A DNA stretch of 64,000 nucleotides from CBFDBF01 sp050304615 (GCA_050304615.1 JBNLDW010000011.1:372001-436000); one strand, 5' to 3'; shown: positions 8,665-17,764, numbered from the stretch's first letter. Notes: a model not told the origin generated them from the sequence alone. A program made the numbers and translations.

Positions 8665-9861
8665 CTATTCCTCTTCAGGATCGCGACATGAGTCTGGAAG
8701 ATGGTTTGGCTTCAGTCCTTCGCCATCACTACAGTGCCAGAAAACATGGCCTTGATCGTCAACCTTGGGTGTAAAGATGAGCTCTTTTTGTCCAATATTG
8801 ATGGTTAGTACCATCTGCTCAGGATCAAGCGATATCTGGGAGCCATCGGCTAGTTCTGAACTTATGCCAACAGCATCTAGTGATTCCGGAATATCCTGAT
8901 TGGCCTCATAGTAACTGCCCAATGTATCACGCGCATCTTGCGAATAGACAACAGCGGATGCAACTTTAGCCTTAGTCGTGTAATCGTTATATGCCGGAAG
9001 GGCGATGGCGGCCAACACCCCGACAATGTAGATCATTATCAAAAATCCCATACCTGCGCCCATGCGTCCTGCATACGGGATAAATATTGCCAGAAGATAG
9101 GCTAGCCCGTTGCGCTTGGGCATTGGCTGTTTGGTGTCCATCACCCGGGCCGCACGTTTGGTGACCCAGGGATATCCTGCCGTCAGTTCGTGGAATGACA
9201 TCCAGAAGCCTGATGTTTGGTTGATCTGTTTGATATAGCTTATTACATCTAGCTTTTTCCACCGTTTAGTACCTGCCGCCAGGGCCGCCAAGGCGCGTGC
9301 CGCACCTTCGTGAGACTTACTGCAGGCAAGGCCATGACGATCACATGTGCTTTCGCGGGCACGCGAATAGGCCGCGCCAAGCAGTGGCAGCCATAACACA
9401 GGCCAGCGCAGTAGGTGGCCACTTAGATGTTTCATCCGCAGGTGGCCGAGCTCGTGTCCAATGTAGAAACGGACGCCGTCTGGATGTTCATCCATTGCGT
9501 CCACTATGTCTGACAATAGCACTACATATTGCGTGCCGAGAAACTTGGTGGCAAATGCATTCAGTCCGCCATCGCCATTAAGAAGGTATGCCTGCGGGCG
9601 CTTTGTTATCTGGAGTCGATCGCAACAGGCGGTGAACTGTGAGTATAGGTCGGGAAATTGAGTCTCTGATAGCTCAACGCCATTCCCTTTGAGATGCGAG
9701 ATCAAGGCGGATTGGGCGAACAGATACAGCAAAAATCCGAAAGCCAGTATAGCCAATGCAATACCAGCAGTGCCAACAATCAAGCCTAGCCAAACAAGAA
9801 CGCCAAGCACCAAAGTGATAGCACCGAGTGTACGTTCACGCGGGTAAACCAGTTTATTCAT
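8665..9861 (-). CDS. M48 membrane metallopeptidase fused to a type IV pilin-like domain
   Basis: This 398-residue protein opens with two membrane helices (about 13-30 and 33-52), then an M48 zinc peptidase domain with HELGH at 136-140 and the third ligand Glu170 in ARESTCD. After about residue 265 it changes family: GVLAAIALPAYNDYTTKAKV at 281-300 is the hydrophobic helix and start of the alpha domain of a type IV pilin, and the end, with Cys377 and Cys392 in HLPDSC, resembles a pilin D-region disulfide loop. The prepilin peptidase site and Glu5 are not preserved, as expected for an internal domain. The pilin part may sort the peptidase or present it near pilus machinery; that is inference. 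No pilus gene is adjacent. Confidence 0.85.
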   Translation of the reverse strand: MNKLVYPRERTLGAITLVLGVLVWLGLIVGTAGIALAILAFGFLLYLFAQSALISHLKGNGVELSETQFPDLYSQFTACCDRLQITKRPQAYLLNGDGGLNAFATKFLGTQYVVLLSDIVDAMDEHPDGVRFYIGHELGHLRMKHLSGHLLRWPVLWLPLLGAAYSRARESTCDRHGLACSKSHEGAARALAALAAGTKRWKKLDVISYIKQINQTSGFWMSFHELTAGYPWVTKRAARVMDTKQPMPKRNGLAYLLAIFIPYAGRMGAGMGFLIMIYIVGVLAAIALPAYNDYTTKAKVASAVVYSQDARDTLGSYYEANQDIPESLDAVGISSELADGSQISLDPEQMVLTINIGQKELIFTPKVDDQGHVFWHCSDGEGLKPNHLPDSCRDPEEE

Positions 9862-10407
9862 GATTTATTATTCCTTTTTTAGTGATTAACCTGAGGCCGT
9901 ATTAGCGGTAAATTTGGCTTACCTTGTCACGTTGTTTGCTGCACATTCCTTTTGTTTATACATTTTATTGCTCCTTAAGTATTTTACAGTTGATGAGCTG
10001 CGCTGGTACTGCGGCGCGTATTGAGTTCAGAGACTATTAGCCTGTTTGTCGGGGATATGCGATGAGGCATTATGTATCCCTCCAAGGTTATATTCCATGA
10101 TATTTATGCAGGTTATCAAAGGAGCTGCGGTTTGGGTAGGGCTGTTAGTATATGAATTTGCAACGTACTACGGCTTGACTGCGAGCTCCAGCGAAGGTAT
10201 ATCCATGGCTGTAGACGCAGCCTGACTCACAGGGACACAGGGAATGCACAAGGATTACAGGATCAGTCCCGGCCATGCGATTCTTGTTCCTAGCGAGACC
10301 TCCCATGAGAATTATGTGTATACTGGATTTGATGAATAAAGCAGGATTCAAGGTCGATGTATAATTATAAAGTAGAAATGAGATAATAATGAGAGGAGAG
10401 TGGTATT
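9862..10407. other. 546 bp gene-free stretch before the sulfotransferase operon
   Basis: AT-rich. The only frame that caught my eye is 10097-10225 on the plus strand, 42 codons from ATG with a hydrophobic middle and a weak AAGG upstream; I do not recognise it and would not call it a gene. It must hold the promoters of the flanking divergent genes, but no convincing pair of boxes was found. Confidence 0.5.
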
Positions 10408-11577
10408 TTGAGTCCAGTCGTAGATCAAATAGTAGGTTGGTGCTGTAAGCAGAAGGACCAAAGTTGCACTATCGGCATCGGAAAAGACACTCCATTCTAT
10501 AAAATAAATAAAGAGTGGGAGAATCGTCTGATCTTATGGAGTGAGATCGTGTCATTCGTTAGAGAAGAACTACTAATTGATCAATTCTATCCTGATGAAA
10601 TACCTATTCGCGTAACGATTGGACAGTTGGCTGATTATCTTACTGCTAAGCTACTACCTGCAACTGTCGATCCGGATGTGGAATGTATTAGCGACAGGTC
10701 TAAAACAACTTTATCAAGTGACAAGATAGAGGATCCAACAGTATTTATTTTAGGGTGCCCACGCTCTGGCACAACACTTTTTAGAGCGATGCTTGCCGGG
10801 CATCCTGAAGTGAATGCCCCTCCAGAACTGCACCTGCTGGGACATGGCGATACTCTCAAAGCGAGAGAACGAAACATTGTGGATAAAGGTCAAACATGGA
10901 GGTTGTTTGGCGTTATACAGACGCTAGCACATCAGATGGATATGACGGAGGATGAGGCTTTTGCATACATGTCGACATTGACCAAAAAAGATGTGTCAAT
11001 AAAGCGTATATATGAACTTATCCACTCGACAAGCCAAAAATCAATACTTGTCGATAAAACTCCTCATTATTCGAAACGTATTGAAACAATGAGGCGTGCA
11101 GAAGAGATGTTTAGAGACCCCAAGTATTTATTTATTCACCGTCATCCTGGGGCGGTGATGGAGTCCTTGGGGAGGATGAAAGGTGAATGGGTATGGAGGG
11201 AAAGTAGCAATTCGCTTGATGTGAAATCACGCCTGAAAGATAGCGAAGGCAAGTGGCTGAATGTTAACCGGAATATTTTAGCTTTCCTTAAGAATGTACC
11301 TGCTAAAAGGAGGTTTACGGTAGCTTATGAGGATTTAGTAAAAGATACAGAACCCACAATGATAGGTGTTGCTAAATTTCTAAATATCCCATTTGATAGC
11401 GCTATGCTGTCACCATATTCAGGTGAGAGATTAACGCACGGCCTGGGCGATCCAAATTTGAGTTCTCGTAAACGTGTTGATCCCGCGCTGATAGATTCGT
11501 GGCGTTCGCGCTTGCAGGATTTATCGTTGGATGAGGTAACTGTAAAGATGGCTGTAGAGCTTGGTTATGATGTTTGA
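10408..11577 (+). CDS. PAPS-dependent sulfotransferase family protein
   Basis: A 389-residue protein whose residues from about 110 form a sulfotransferase domain: the 5'-phosphosulfate loop CPRSGTTL at 117-124 and the 3'-phosphate motif LFIHRHPGAVMESL at 241-254. Such enzymes move sulfate from PAPS to hydroxyl or amino groups of sugars, lipids or small molecules. The first 85 or so residues are an extra domain ending in TIGQLADYLTAKL, which resembles the last helix of an acyl carrier protein but lacks a DSL serine. The TTG start is chosen because GAGGAGAG lies 8 bases upstream. First gene of an AT-rich operon with acyl-building enzymes, so the acceptor is probably an acylated product. Confidence 0.85.
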   Translation: MSPVVDQIVGWCCKQKDQSCTIGIGKDTPFYKINKEWENRLILWSEIVSFVREELLIDQFYPDEIPIRVTIGQLADYLTAKLLPATVDPDVECISDRSKTTLSSDKIEDPTVFILGCPRSGTTLFRAMLAGHPEVNAPPELHLLGHGDTLKARERNIVDKGQTWRLFGVIQTLAHQMDMTEDEAFAYMSTLTKKDVSIKRIYELIHSTSQKSILVDKTPHYSKRIETMRRAEEMFRDPKYLFIHRHPGAVMESLGRMKGEWVWRESSNSLDVKSRLKDSEGKWLNVNRNILAFLKNVPAKRRFTVAYEDLVKDTEPTMIGVAKFLNIPFDSAMLSPYSGERLTHGLGDPNLSSRKRVDPALIDSWRSRLQDLSLDEVTVKMAVELGYDV

Positions 11578-11714
11578 GAGATATGAATAATTAGTTGAGC
11601 AATAAATTGCCAATTATGCATGTCAATCATTAACTGCTTAGTATTTAATTATATTGGTGTCTAATTAAGTTCAGGATAGTAGGTAAAATTATTCCCTAGA
11701 TTTATGAGGTGGCA

Positions 11715-11939
11715 ATGGATACAACCGTTTTTATTAACAATATGTTGGAGGCATTCGGCGATCGGGTTGAAGAGCTTTCTTTAGATACCAGATTTCGCGA
11801 ACTTGAAGAGTGGGATTCTCTCACGGCACTTTCAACAGTAGCCATGATTTATGCAGAGTATGATGTTCAGATTTCCGGGGCTAAATTGCTTAAATGTGAA
11901 ACGATTGGTGATCTGATGAAGTTAATCCAACAACAATAG
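11715..11939 (+). CDS. acyl carrier protein
   Basis: A 74-residue acidic helical protein with the phosphopantetheine site WDSLTAL, Ser35 being the attachment residue. It would carry acyl intermediates as thioesters between the ketosynthase and reductase encoded next. I prefer ATG 11715 over the in-frame GTG at 11709, because GAGGTGG at 11706-11712 then serves as ribosome binding site. It is unlike housekeeping AcpP (no DSLDTVEL context), so it is a dedicated carrier. KAS III follows after 3 bases. Confidence 0.88.
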   Translation: MDTTVFINNMLEAFGDRVEELSLDTRFRELEEWDSLTALSTVAMIYAEYDVQISGAKLLKCETIGDLMKLIQQQ

Positions 11940-11942
11940 ATC

Positions 11943-12998
11943 ATGCAAACAATTCTAGAGAATGTAAGGATCGTTGGACTTTGTACTGCTATGCCCAAGT
12001 ATAGTGAGGCTGTGCTTGATGGTAAGTATGAGACAGCGTCTAAACGAAAACGCTTTATGGCATTATCTGGAATTGAAAACAGAAGATTGTGCAATCAGAA
12101 TCAATATACATCTGATCTGGCCTATGCAGCTGCAGAACGATTGTTGTCAGAACTTGGGTGGGATCGCAGTGAGATTGATATCTTAATTCTTGTCACACAG
12201 ACTCCAGATCTGAATATTCCAGCTACAGCATGTGTGCTTCAGCATAGACTAGGATTAAGTCAGGAGTGTTCGGCATTTGACGTGAATCAAGGATGCGCCG
12301 GTTACCCATACGGCCTCCATATAGCTGGAAGTCAGTTAAGGAAAAATGGCCCCTCTCGTGCTCTATTACTGGTCGGCGACACTTCTGGTAAACCTAATAT
12401 CCCGTCTCGTGGTGCTAAGGTGGCACCCATTTTTGGGGATGCTGTGTCAGCTACAGCGCTTGAGTGGTCGAACGAAGCTGCTCCAATGTATTTTAGATTT
12501 GGCACTGATGGCTCTGGCTGGGATGTGATTATGAGTAGAAGAGCTGGCGGCAACCCTCCTTTGAACAAGGATAACTTTTATTATGAAGAGGTAGAAGGCG
12601 GGCAAATTAAGATTTCGGCAAATTTTAAGATGAAAGGTGAGGATGTATTTATTTTTTCTACTGCGGTCGCTCCCAAAGAGATAGAAAAACTGCTGCTGTT
12701 CTCTCAAAAGAAAATGGAAGAAGTGGATTATTTAATTTTACATCAAGCCAATAAAATCATTAATGAAACGATCCGTAAGCGTCTTAAGCTTGATTCTGAG
12801 CGAGTACCCACATCGCTGGCTGGATTCGGCAATACCAGCTCAGCCTCGATTCCTGTAACAATGCAAAGTTGTTGTACGAATGATCTAGTGAGCAGGCCGC
12901 TTAAATTAGTTCTATGTGGGTTTGGAGTAGGCCTATCTTGGGCCTCAGTTTTTTGTCAAACTGATGGTATTGTTGTTTCAGATTTTGTGGAAATATAA
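11943..12998 (+). CDS. 3-oxoacyl-ACP synthase III (FabH-like)
   Basis: A 351-residue thiolase-fold ketosynthase with the full KAS III triad: Cys118 in QGCAGY, His267 in LHQAN and Asn297 in GFGNTSSAS. KAS III enzymes condense an acyl-CoA starter with malonyl-ACP. Beside a dedicated ACP and a reductase it probably makes acetoacetyl-ACP or a similar short product, not housekeeping fatty acids. Similar KAS III/ACP/reductase sets occur in surface-glycan and flagellin-glycosylation islands. Its stop codon overlaps the start of the next gene by one base. Confidence 0.9.
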   Translation: MQTILENVRIVGLCTAMPKYSEAVLDGKYETASKRKRFMALSGIENRRLCNQNQYTSDLAYAAAERLLSELGWDRSEIDILILVTQTPDLNIPATACVLQHRLGLSQECSAFDVNQGCAGYPYGLHIAGSQLRKNGPSRALLLVGDTSGKPNIPSRGAKVAPIFGDAVSATALEWSNEAAPMYFRFGTDGSGWDVIMSRRAGGNPPLNKDNFYYEEVEGGQIKISANFKMKGEDVFIFSTAVAPKEIEKLLLFSQKKMEEVDYLILHQANKIINETIRKRLKLDSERVPTSLAGFGNTSSASIPVTMQSCCTNDLVSRPLKLVLCGFGVGLSWASVFCQTDGIVVSDFVEI

Positions 12999-13735
12999 TG
13001 GCTAATCCATTTGATTTACATGGCAAGACCTGCCTGATAACAGGAGCATCGTCTGGTATTGGGCGTTCTGCAGCAATCCTGATATCAGAGTGTGGTGGGT
13101 CAGTGGTAGCTACAGGGCGTAATGAAAAGCGGTTGAACCGTACCTTGAATGAATTGAGTGGCAGTGGCCATTCGATAATTTCTGCTGACCTGCTTGATCC
13201 AGACGCTGTACGTGCCATAGCTGAGGACGTCCCCCTTCTAAGTGGCGTGATTCATTGTGCAGGTATAGCCCGACTGGCGCCTGTTCGCTATACCACTGAT
13301 AAGGATATGCAGGATCATATGGCCTCGAATGTAAATGCCCCGGCGGCGCTGACACGAGAACTGTTGACGCAGAAAAAGATATTGTCCGGCGGATCAATTC
13401 TATTTCTATCGTCGCTTTCTGGTTTTCGCGGAGGGACCGGGCATATGGCATACGCCGCCACTAAGGCTGCGCTCATTGGCATGAATCGTGTTATGGCGGG
13501 TGAGTTGGCAAGGCAAAAGATCAGGTGTAACTGTTTGGCTCCAGGTACGGTACGTACGCCAATGATGGGAAAGGAGTCTGATGTAAACCGGTTGGCAAAG
13601 GGCGAGGTAAAATATCCATTAGGTTATGGTAACCCTGAAGATGTGGCAAATGCTATTGTATTCTTTGTGTCAGATGGTAGTCGCTGGATTACCGGCCAAA
13701 CACTTGTGTTGGATGGTGGGCGCTGCCTGCAATGA
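12998..13735 (+). CDS. short-chain dehydrogenase/reductase, FabG-like 3-oxoacyl-ACP reductase
   Basis: A 245-residue classical SDR. The Rossmann motif TGASSGIG is at residues 15-22, HCAGI near 86-90, and the catalytic residues are Ser139, Tyr152 and Lys156 (YAATK). FabG-type members reduce 3-oxoacyl-ACP to 3-hydroxyacyl-ACP with NADPH. In this operon it would turn the KAS III product into a 3-hydroxyacyl (perhaps 3-hydroxybutyryl) group on the carrier. The substrate is inferred from context; a sugar or alcohol dehydrogenase role is possible. Its stop overlaps the next start by 4 bases (ATGA). Confidence 0.88.
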   Translation: MANPFDLHGKTCLITGASSGIGRSAAILISECGGSVVATGRNEKRLNRTLNELSGSGHSIISADLLDPDAVRAIAEDVPLLSGVIHCAGIARLAPVRYTTDKDMQDHMASNVNAPAALTRELLTQKKILSGGSILFLSSLSGFRGGTGHMAYAATKAALIGMNRVMAGELARQKIRCNCLAPGTVRTPMMGKESDVNRLAKGEVKYPLGYGNPEDVANAIVFFVSDGSRWITGQTLVLDGGRCLQ

Positions 13736-14379
13736 AATATCGCCTGATTATTCTTAGTGCAAGCGGATTAGGACGCGAGTATTTTCAGCTCGCTAGGGCG
13801 ATAGCGAAAAATAAGCGGCCTGTTGAATGGGAGCCTTTTGGCTTCCTGGACGATAGGCCAGGAATACTCGATGGGAAAGCCCTGGCAGGAACACCTATTC
13901 TGGATACAATTGAAAACTACAAGCCAAAAGATAATGATTGTTTTATTTGCGCTATTGGCAACCCGGCAGAGAGACATCGGTATACGAAAATGATAATTGA
14001 TAAGGGAGGTGTTTTTACCAAACTCATATCACCTAAAGCATCAAAGTGCCCTGGTAGCAAGATCAGGCGTGGCGCTGTTATTAGTGGGAATGCACTCATC
14101 TCTTGTGACGTTGTCATAGGCGCGCATACATTTATTAACAACAACACAACAATTGGTCATGATGCGCGAATAGGACGGTGCTGCCATATTGGAGGTCATG
14201 TTTTTATAGGTGGAAATACCAGAATCGGAAACCAGGTAACAATCCACCCCAGTGCCACAATCCTGCCTGGATTAAATATAGGCGATAATGCAGTTATAGG
14301 TGCAGGGTCTGTGGTGATAAGAGACGTCAAAAATGGGAAGACAGTATTTGGCGTCCCTGCAGGAGTTGTCAAGTATTAA
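13732..14379 (+). CDS. NeuD/PglD-type hexapeptide-repeat acyltransferase
   Basis: A 215-residue protein with an N-terminal nucleotide-sugar-binding half (SASGLGRE near residue 10, GFLDDRPG) and a C-terminal left-handed beta helix built of I-G-x-x-x-x hexapeptides. The likely catalytic histidine is in TTIGHDARIG. Relatives such as PglD and NeuD transfer acetyl or larger acyl groups from CoA to amino sugars or sialic acids. Here the donor may instead be the 3-hydroxyacyl-ACP made by the preceding genes. The sugar acceptor must be made elsewhere, since no aminotransferase or glycosyltransferase gene is adjacent. Confidence 0.85.
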   Translation: MKYRLIILSASGLGREYFQLARAIAKNKRPVEWEPFGFLDDRPGILDGKALAGTPILDTIENYKPKDNDCFICAIGNPAERHRYTKMIIDKGGVFTKLISPKASKCPGSKIRRGAVISGNALISCDVVIGAHTFINNNTTIGHDARIGRCCHIGGHVFIGGNTRIGNQVTIHPSATILPGLNIGDNAVIGAGSVVIRDVKNGKTVFGVPAGVVKY

Positions 14380-14417
14380 AGACGTCTTGAGATGTTTGAA
14401 TATATCAGGCTCTATAT

Positions 14418-15260
14418 ATGCATTTCATAAGTACATACTCTTCGCTGAAGCAACATTTCAAATGGCAATATGAAAGCCTGACATATTTTCTCCAGTCAGA
14501 AACCACCTCAATATTGTTTATGACATCGCTAAGGGTAGTATCCCAGCTTCTCCAGCTACTGTCTCTCTTCCTGCCATTAAAGATCATCTTAATCCTAACA
14601 GCTAAACATAACTCATATCGATTACTTGGCTACATCAATGCAGATCAGGTTAACTCGTGGTTAGTGCTGCTAACAATTGCCGTTGTAGTAAGTTATTTTT
14701 TATCAATAGCAGCCATGTTGCTGTCGAACGTGATAAATGCCCGTACAAGCTCAAGGCTTTTAGAGGGTTTAAGGCTGGGAAAAGATGAGTGTGATTCTGA
14801 AGAGGCTAGACTGAGGGCAATTTTCTACAAACTCTTCGTCGGTTATGCAGATATTGCTCTTTTTATCATTGGTTTCATGCTGCTGATATGGCTTGATCCA
14901 TTTGTATTTGCAATCGGTATAGCCGGAGTTGGCTTGGAGCTGTTTGTCACTATGTTAATCTTGCCTGTAGATAGAGGGTTAATTGGTTTTGTGGCATCTG
15001 CCATCAAAAGGAATCCGGTGGGATATATTCACTATCTTTCTGCACTCAACTTCATACTGGTTTTCTTGTCTTTGCTAATAGAACATTTGTTTATTGGAGG
15101 GTTGAATACAGTTACAGCGATTTTGTCTTTATTGATCGTGCGGAGAGCATTCAGATCACTTGGAGTTTTCACTTCTAATGCAATTAAGCTTGAAGCATCA
15201 TCTGACACGGAATACTTTTCTAATACTCTACAGGCAAGCAAGCCAGTCAATGGTGACTAA
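14418..15260 (+). CDS. multi-pass membrane protein resembling an ABC exporter membrane domain
   Basis: A 280-residue protein with about six hydrophobic helices. The start, with LRVVSQLLQLLSLFLPLKII, and the overall spacing resemble the membrane half of type I ABC exporters, but no ATPase domain follows and no ATPase gene is near. The last 30 residues are polar and cytoplasmic-looking. As the sixth gene of the sulfotransferase operon (38 bases after the acyltransferase) it could help export the product, or be an orphan that has lost its nucleotide-binding part. Function is not recognised with certainty. Confidence 0.7.
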   Translation: MHFISTYSSLKQHFKWQYESLTYFLQSETTSILFMTSLRVVSQLLQLLSLFLPLKIILILTAKHNSYRLLGYINADQVNSWLVLLTIAVVVSYFLSIAAMLLSNVINARTSSRLLEGLRLGKDECDSEEARLRAIFYKLFVGYADIALFIIGFMLLIWLDPFVFAIGIAGVGLELFVTMLILPVDRGLIGFVASAIKRNPVGYIHYLSALNFILVFLSLLIEHLFIGGLNTVTAILSLLIVRRAFRSLGVFTSNAIKLEASSDTEYFSNTLQASKPVNGD

Positions 15261-15536
15261 ATTGTTACTGTTAAATGGGGACTGTAAATTCTTCTGCTAA
15301 TATGAAGTCTGGTTGGCTATCAATGTGATAGTTTGTATTGGTTTTCATTGGCTGGATGAATGATTGCGTGGTTAATTACATAGTGCTTGGCCCACAGAGC
15401 ATTTTCATTATTTACTGCTACTTCTAATAATAATCCTTAATCAAATAAACCTATTTGTGAACCCTGTTCAATATTTATACTGAACCAGCAGCTTTCGTCA
15501 CTGTCATATCTGGCATAGCGCAAAGGGAGTAGAAAA

Positions 15537-16325
15537 TTGTCACTTTCTAATTGCATCAACATAAACGCTAGGCCTGTGGCTGTACTACGAAGGATTATCA
15601 TGCTCTTGCTGCTGCTGGCGATGTCGGTGCCTGCGAATGCCAGTTACAGCTTCGTCTACCAATTTGTGCCCGGATCGACCTTCTACGTGCAAGAGCGGTC
15701 GCAACAAAACGGTGCATCAGGGGTTGTATCCAGTTTTCTCAAGACGATTGAGTTCCGGGTCAGCGCAGGGCCTACACCAGAGCAGACAACCCTGTCGGCA
15801 CAGATTCTCAGCCTGAGCAACCAGGGGCGCAGGATTGATTATTATGCTGGGGTAATATTTAGAATAAACATCTCCGCCAGAGGCGAGATCAGCGACTACT
15901 CCTTCTCTGGTGGTTTGCCTCGGTACAGTGCGCTTATCCAGGCGGCCGGGCCAGCCAACCGGTCGAATATCTTTTGGATGCCTGACTTCCCTGACGCGCC
16001 GATGAACATTGGCGATACCTTTACGTATTCAGCCGCCACCGGTGGGCCTGGCATGGCGGCAAGCGGGGAGACAACCTTTGAGCTTGCGGAGGTGAGTGGA
16101 GATTTGGCTACATTCAGGTTACGACAGACAGGCTCTATGTCGAACGCGTCTGTTGGCGGCTCCGAGAGCAGCACTGGAAGTGCAGTATTCAATATGGCAG
16201 AGGGTATGTGGGTTTCGATGGATCTGAACGGTACAGGAGTGGCGCGTATGCCGGGCCTGCCGGATATGCCCTATACCGAGACCCGTCACAAGGAGATTAC
16301 TGCTGACTGTCCTGAATGTGATTAG
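15537..16325 (+). CDS. secreted protein of unknown function
   Basis: A 262-residue protein with a classical signal peptide: an arginine-rich n-region, a leucine-rich core and a PANA-S cleavage site near residue 35. The mature part is beta-rich with no motif I recognise and ends in CPECD. Two starts are plausible: TTG 15537 (after AAGGGAG) and ATG 15600 (after AAGGA); both keep the signal core. Codon use is more GC-rich than in the preceding operon, and a 276 bp gap separates them, so it is probably an independent gene. Confidence 0.65.
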   Translation: MSLSNCININARPVAVLRRIIMLLLLLAMSVPANASYSFVYQFVPGSTFYVQERSQQNGASGVVSSFLKTIEFRVSAGPTPEQTTLSAQILSLSNQGRRIDYYAGVIFRINISARGEISDYSFSGGLPRYSALIQAAGPANRSNIFWMPDFPDAPMNIGDTFTYSAATGGPGMAASGETTFELAEVSGDLATFRLRQTGSMSNASVGGSESSTGSAVFNMAEGMWVSMDLNGTGVARMPGLPDMPYTETRHKEITADCPECD

Positions 16326-16488
16326 TTTTTAGTCTTTAACCCTCGGTGCTTTTTTCATTTTATGTAGCATCGGTAATAAGTTTCGCAGCCTAATAATTCC
16401 CCTTCTCTTCATTTTATTGGTTGCGGTAGCGAATTTCGTGGCCTATCGATCTTGTTGTAATTTCTTAATTAAGGCGCGATGGCCACGA

Positions 16489-16641
16489 GCCTATTTCTTT
16501 TACGTGTCTAAAAGAAATAGGCGAAAGAAAAAGACACTCCACGACTTGCCCTACGGGTACCCTGCGTTCCTCACCGCTCCGGGGGCTCCATCGACGAGCA
16601 ATCCCTTGCTCGCGATGGAGGCGCCACTTCCCTGTGGCGCC
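16489..16641. repeat. three consecutive intergenic hairpins
   Basis: In the 561 bp gap after the secreted-protein gene stand three strong palindromes: 16489-16522 (14 bp perfect stem, 6-base loop), 16586-16620 (15 bp stem, one bulge, 4-base loop) and 16620-16641 (8 bp, 6-base loop). A 93-codon frame runs through them, but it is read from palindromes and has no ribosome binding site, so I do not call it. This is probably a dispersed structured repeat. Confidence 0.6.
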
Positions 16642-16776
16642 CTTTCAGGCCTAATCCTGTATCGGCTCCGGTACTCGGCTGCGTCGGAGGAGGTTTAGGG
16701 TGGTAGTATTTAGAAGGTAGACTGTAAAATAAATATAACCACTTTTATTGACTGCGAGCTCAACAATCGATCATAT

Positions 16777-16807
16777 CGTCATCCCGCGGCTTGACCGCGG
16801 GATGACG
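16777..16807. repeat. palindromic repeat of the GTCATCCCGCGG type
   Basis: A perfect 13 bp stem (16777-16789 with 16795-16807) around a 5-base loop. Elements with this GTCATCCCGC core are dispersed in many proteobacterial genomes. It lies 80 bases from the stop of the hydrolase gene and has no U-tract. Confidence 0.6.
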
Positions 16808-16886
16808 GGGATGCTGAAGGATGATGGAGGTATTATTATGGTCCTGGGGGTCCACGTGAGAACGAGAGGATAACAGCGGATGGTTA

Positions 16887-17675
16887 CTACACCCTCGCCA
16901 GAAAATCCCCAATACCCTGAGTGACTGCCTCCGGATTCTCCAATGGCGTCATGTGTCCTGCTTCGGGGACAGTGACCATCTCCGAGCCTGCAATCTTCTC
17001 ATGCATCTGCTGCATCATCGATGGCGGGGTCAGTGCATCATGCTCACCAACCAGCAACAGGGTTGGTACCTGAATATCCGCAAGAGAGTCAGTGGTGTTG
17101 GTTCGAGTAGCCATCGCCAGGAGGCAACCTTTTACTCCAATGGGGGATTCTGTCTGGGCCTGTTGCAGGATGGTGTTATAGGTCTCTGCAATCCTATTTG
17201 GAGCATCTTTGCCGAAGGTTGTAGGGACAAAGTCTGAGACAAATTGTTCTACGCCATGTCTGTTTATGGTGCTGATTGCGTTGGCTCGTTTCAATTTCCC
17301 AGTATCGTCATCCGCTTCTGCCCTAGTGTCGCAGAGGATGATGGCGCGAAATCTATTCTGTTCTTTTTCTACTGCCCGCAGGGTGATGTAACCACCCATA
17401 GAGAATCCGGCTATGACCGGCCTGTCCAAATGTAGGTCGTCGATTACAGCAAACAGATCATCAACAAACATCTCCATAGTAAATTGGCCATCTCCAGATG
17501 GGGTCTCGCCCAGACCGCGAACATCGTAAGTGATACAGTTGTATTTTTCTTTGAGTGAGGCTATTTGTTGCGCCCACATGCTGGAGTTGTAGGGGAAGCC
17601 GTGGATAAAGATGATTGGAATCTGCCCCCGATTTCCGTATTCTCGAACTGCTATGCCGTTGACATATTTTTCCAT
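16887..17675 (-). CDS. alpha/beta-hydrolase
   Basis: A 262-residue alpha/beta-hydrolase. HGFPYNSSMW carries the oxyanion hole, the nucleophile is Ser92 in GFSMGG, the acid is Asp212 in GEHDALTP and the base His240 in EAGHMTPLENP. The fold and spacing match the 3-oxoadipate enol-lactonase/BioH-like esterase group, but the substrate cannot be deduced. It follows pmbA on the same strand after 89 bases and may be read from its own promoter. Confidence 0.85.
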   Translation of the reverse strand: MEKYVNGIAVREYGNRGQIPIIFIHGFPYNSSMWAQQIASLKEKYNCITYDVRGLGETPSGDGQFTMEMFVDDLFAVIDDLHLDRPVIAGFSMGGYITLRAVEKEQNRFRAIILCDTRAEADDDTGKLKRANAISTINRHGVEQFVSDFVPTTFGKDAPNRIAETYNTILQQAQTESPIGVKGCLLAMATRTNTTDSLADIQVPTLLLVGEHDALTPPSMMQQMHEKIAGSEMVTVPEAGHMTPLENPEAVTQGIGDFLARV

Positions 17676-17764
17676 AACCGGCCTCTCTATAGTTGTAGTC
17701 TAGGGAACATCTGATGTCTTCATCGGTTCCAGCATACAGATGGCATTAATCAAAGCTACCTGAA

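Noticed and set aside
16417..16698. 93-residue plus-strand frame in the gap before the hydrolase
   Set aside because: It runs through three palindromes, has no ribosome binding site and reads as low-complexity sequence.
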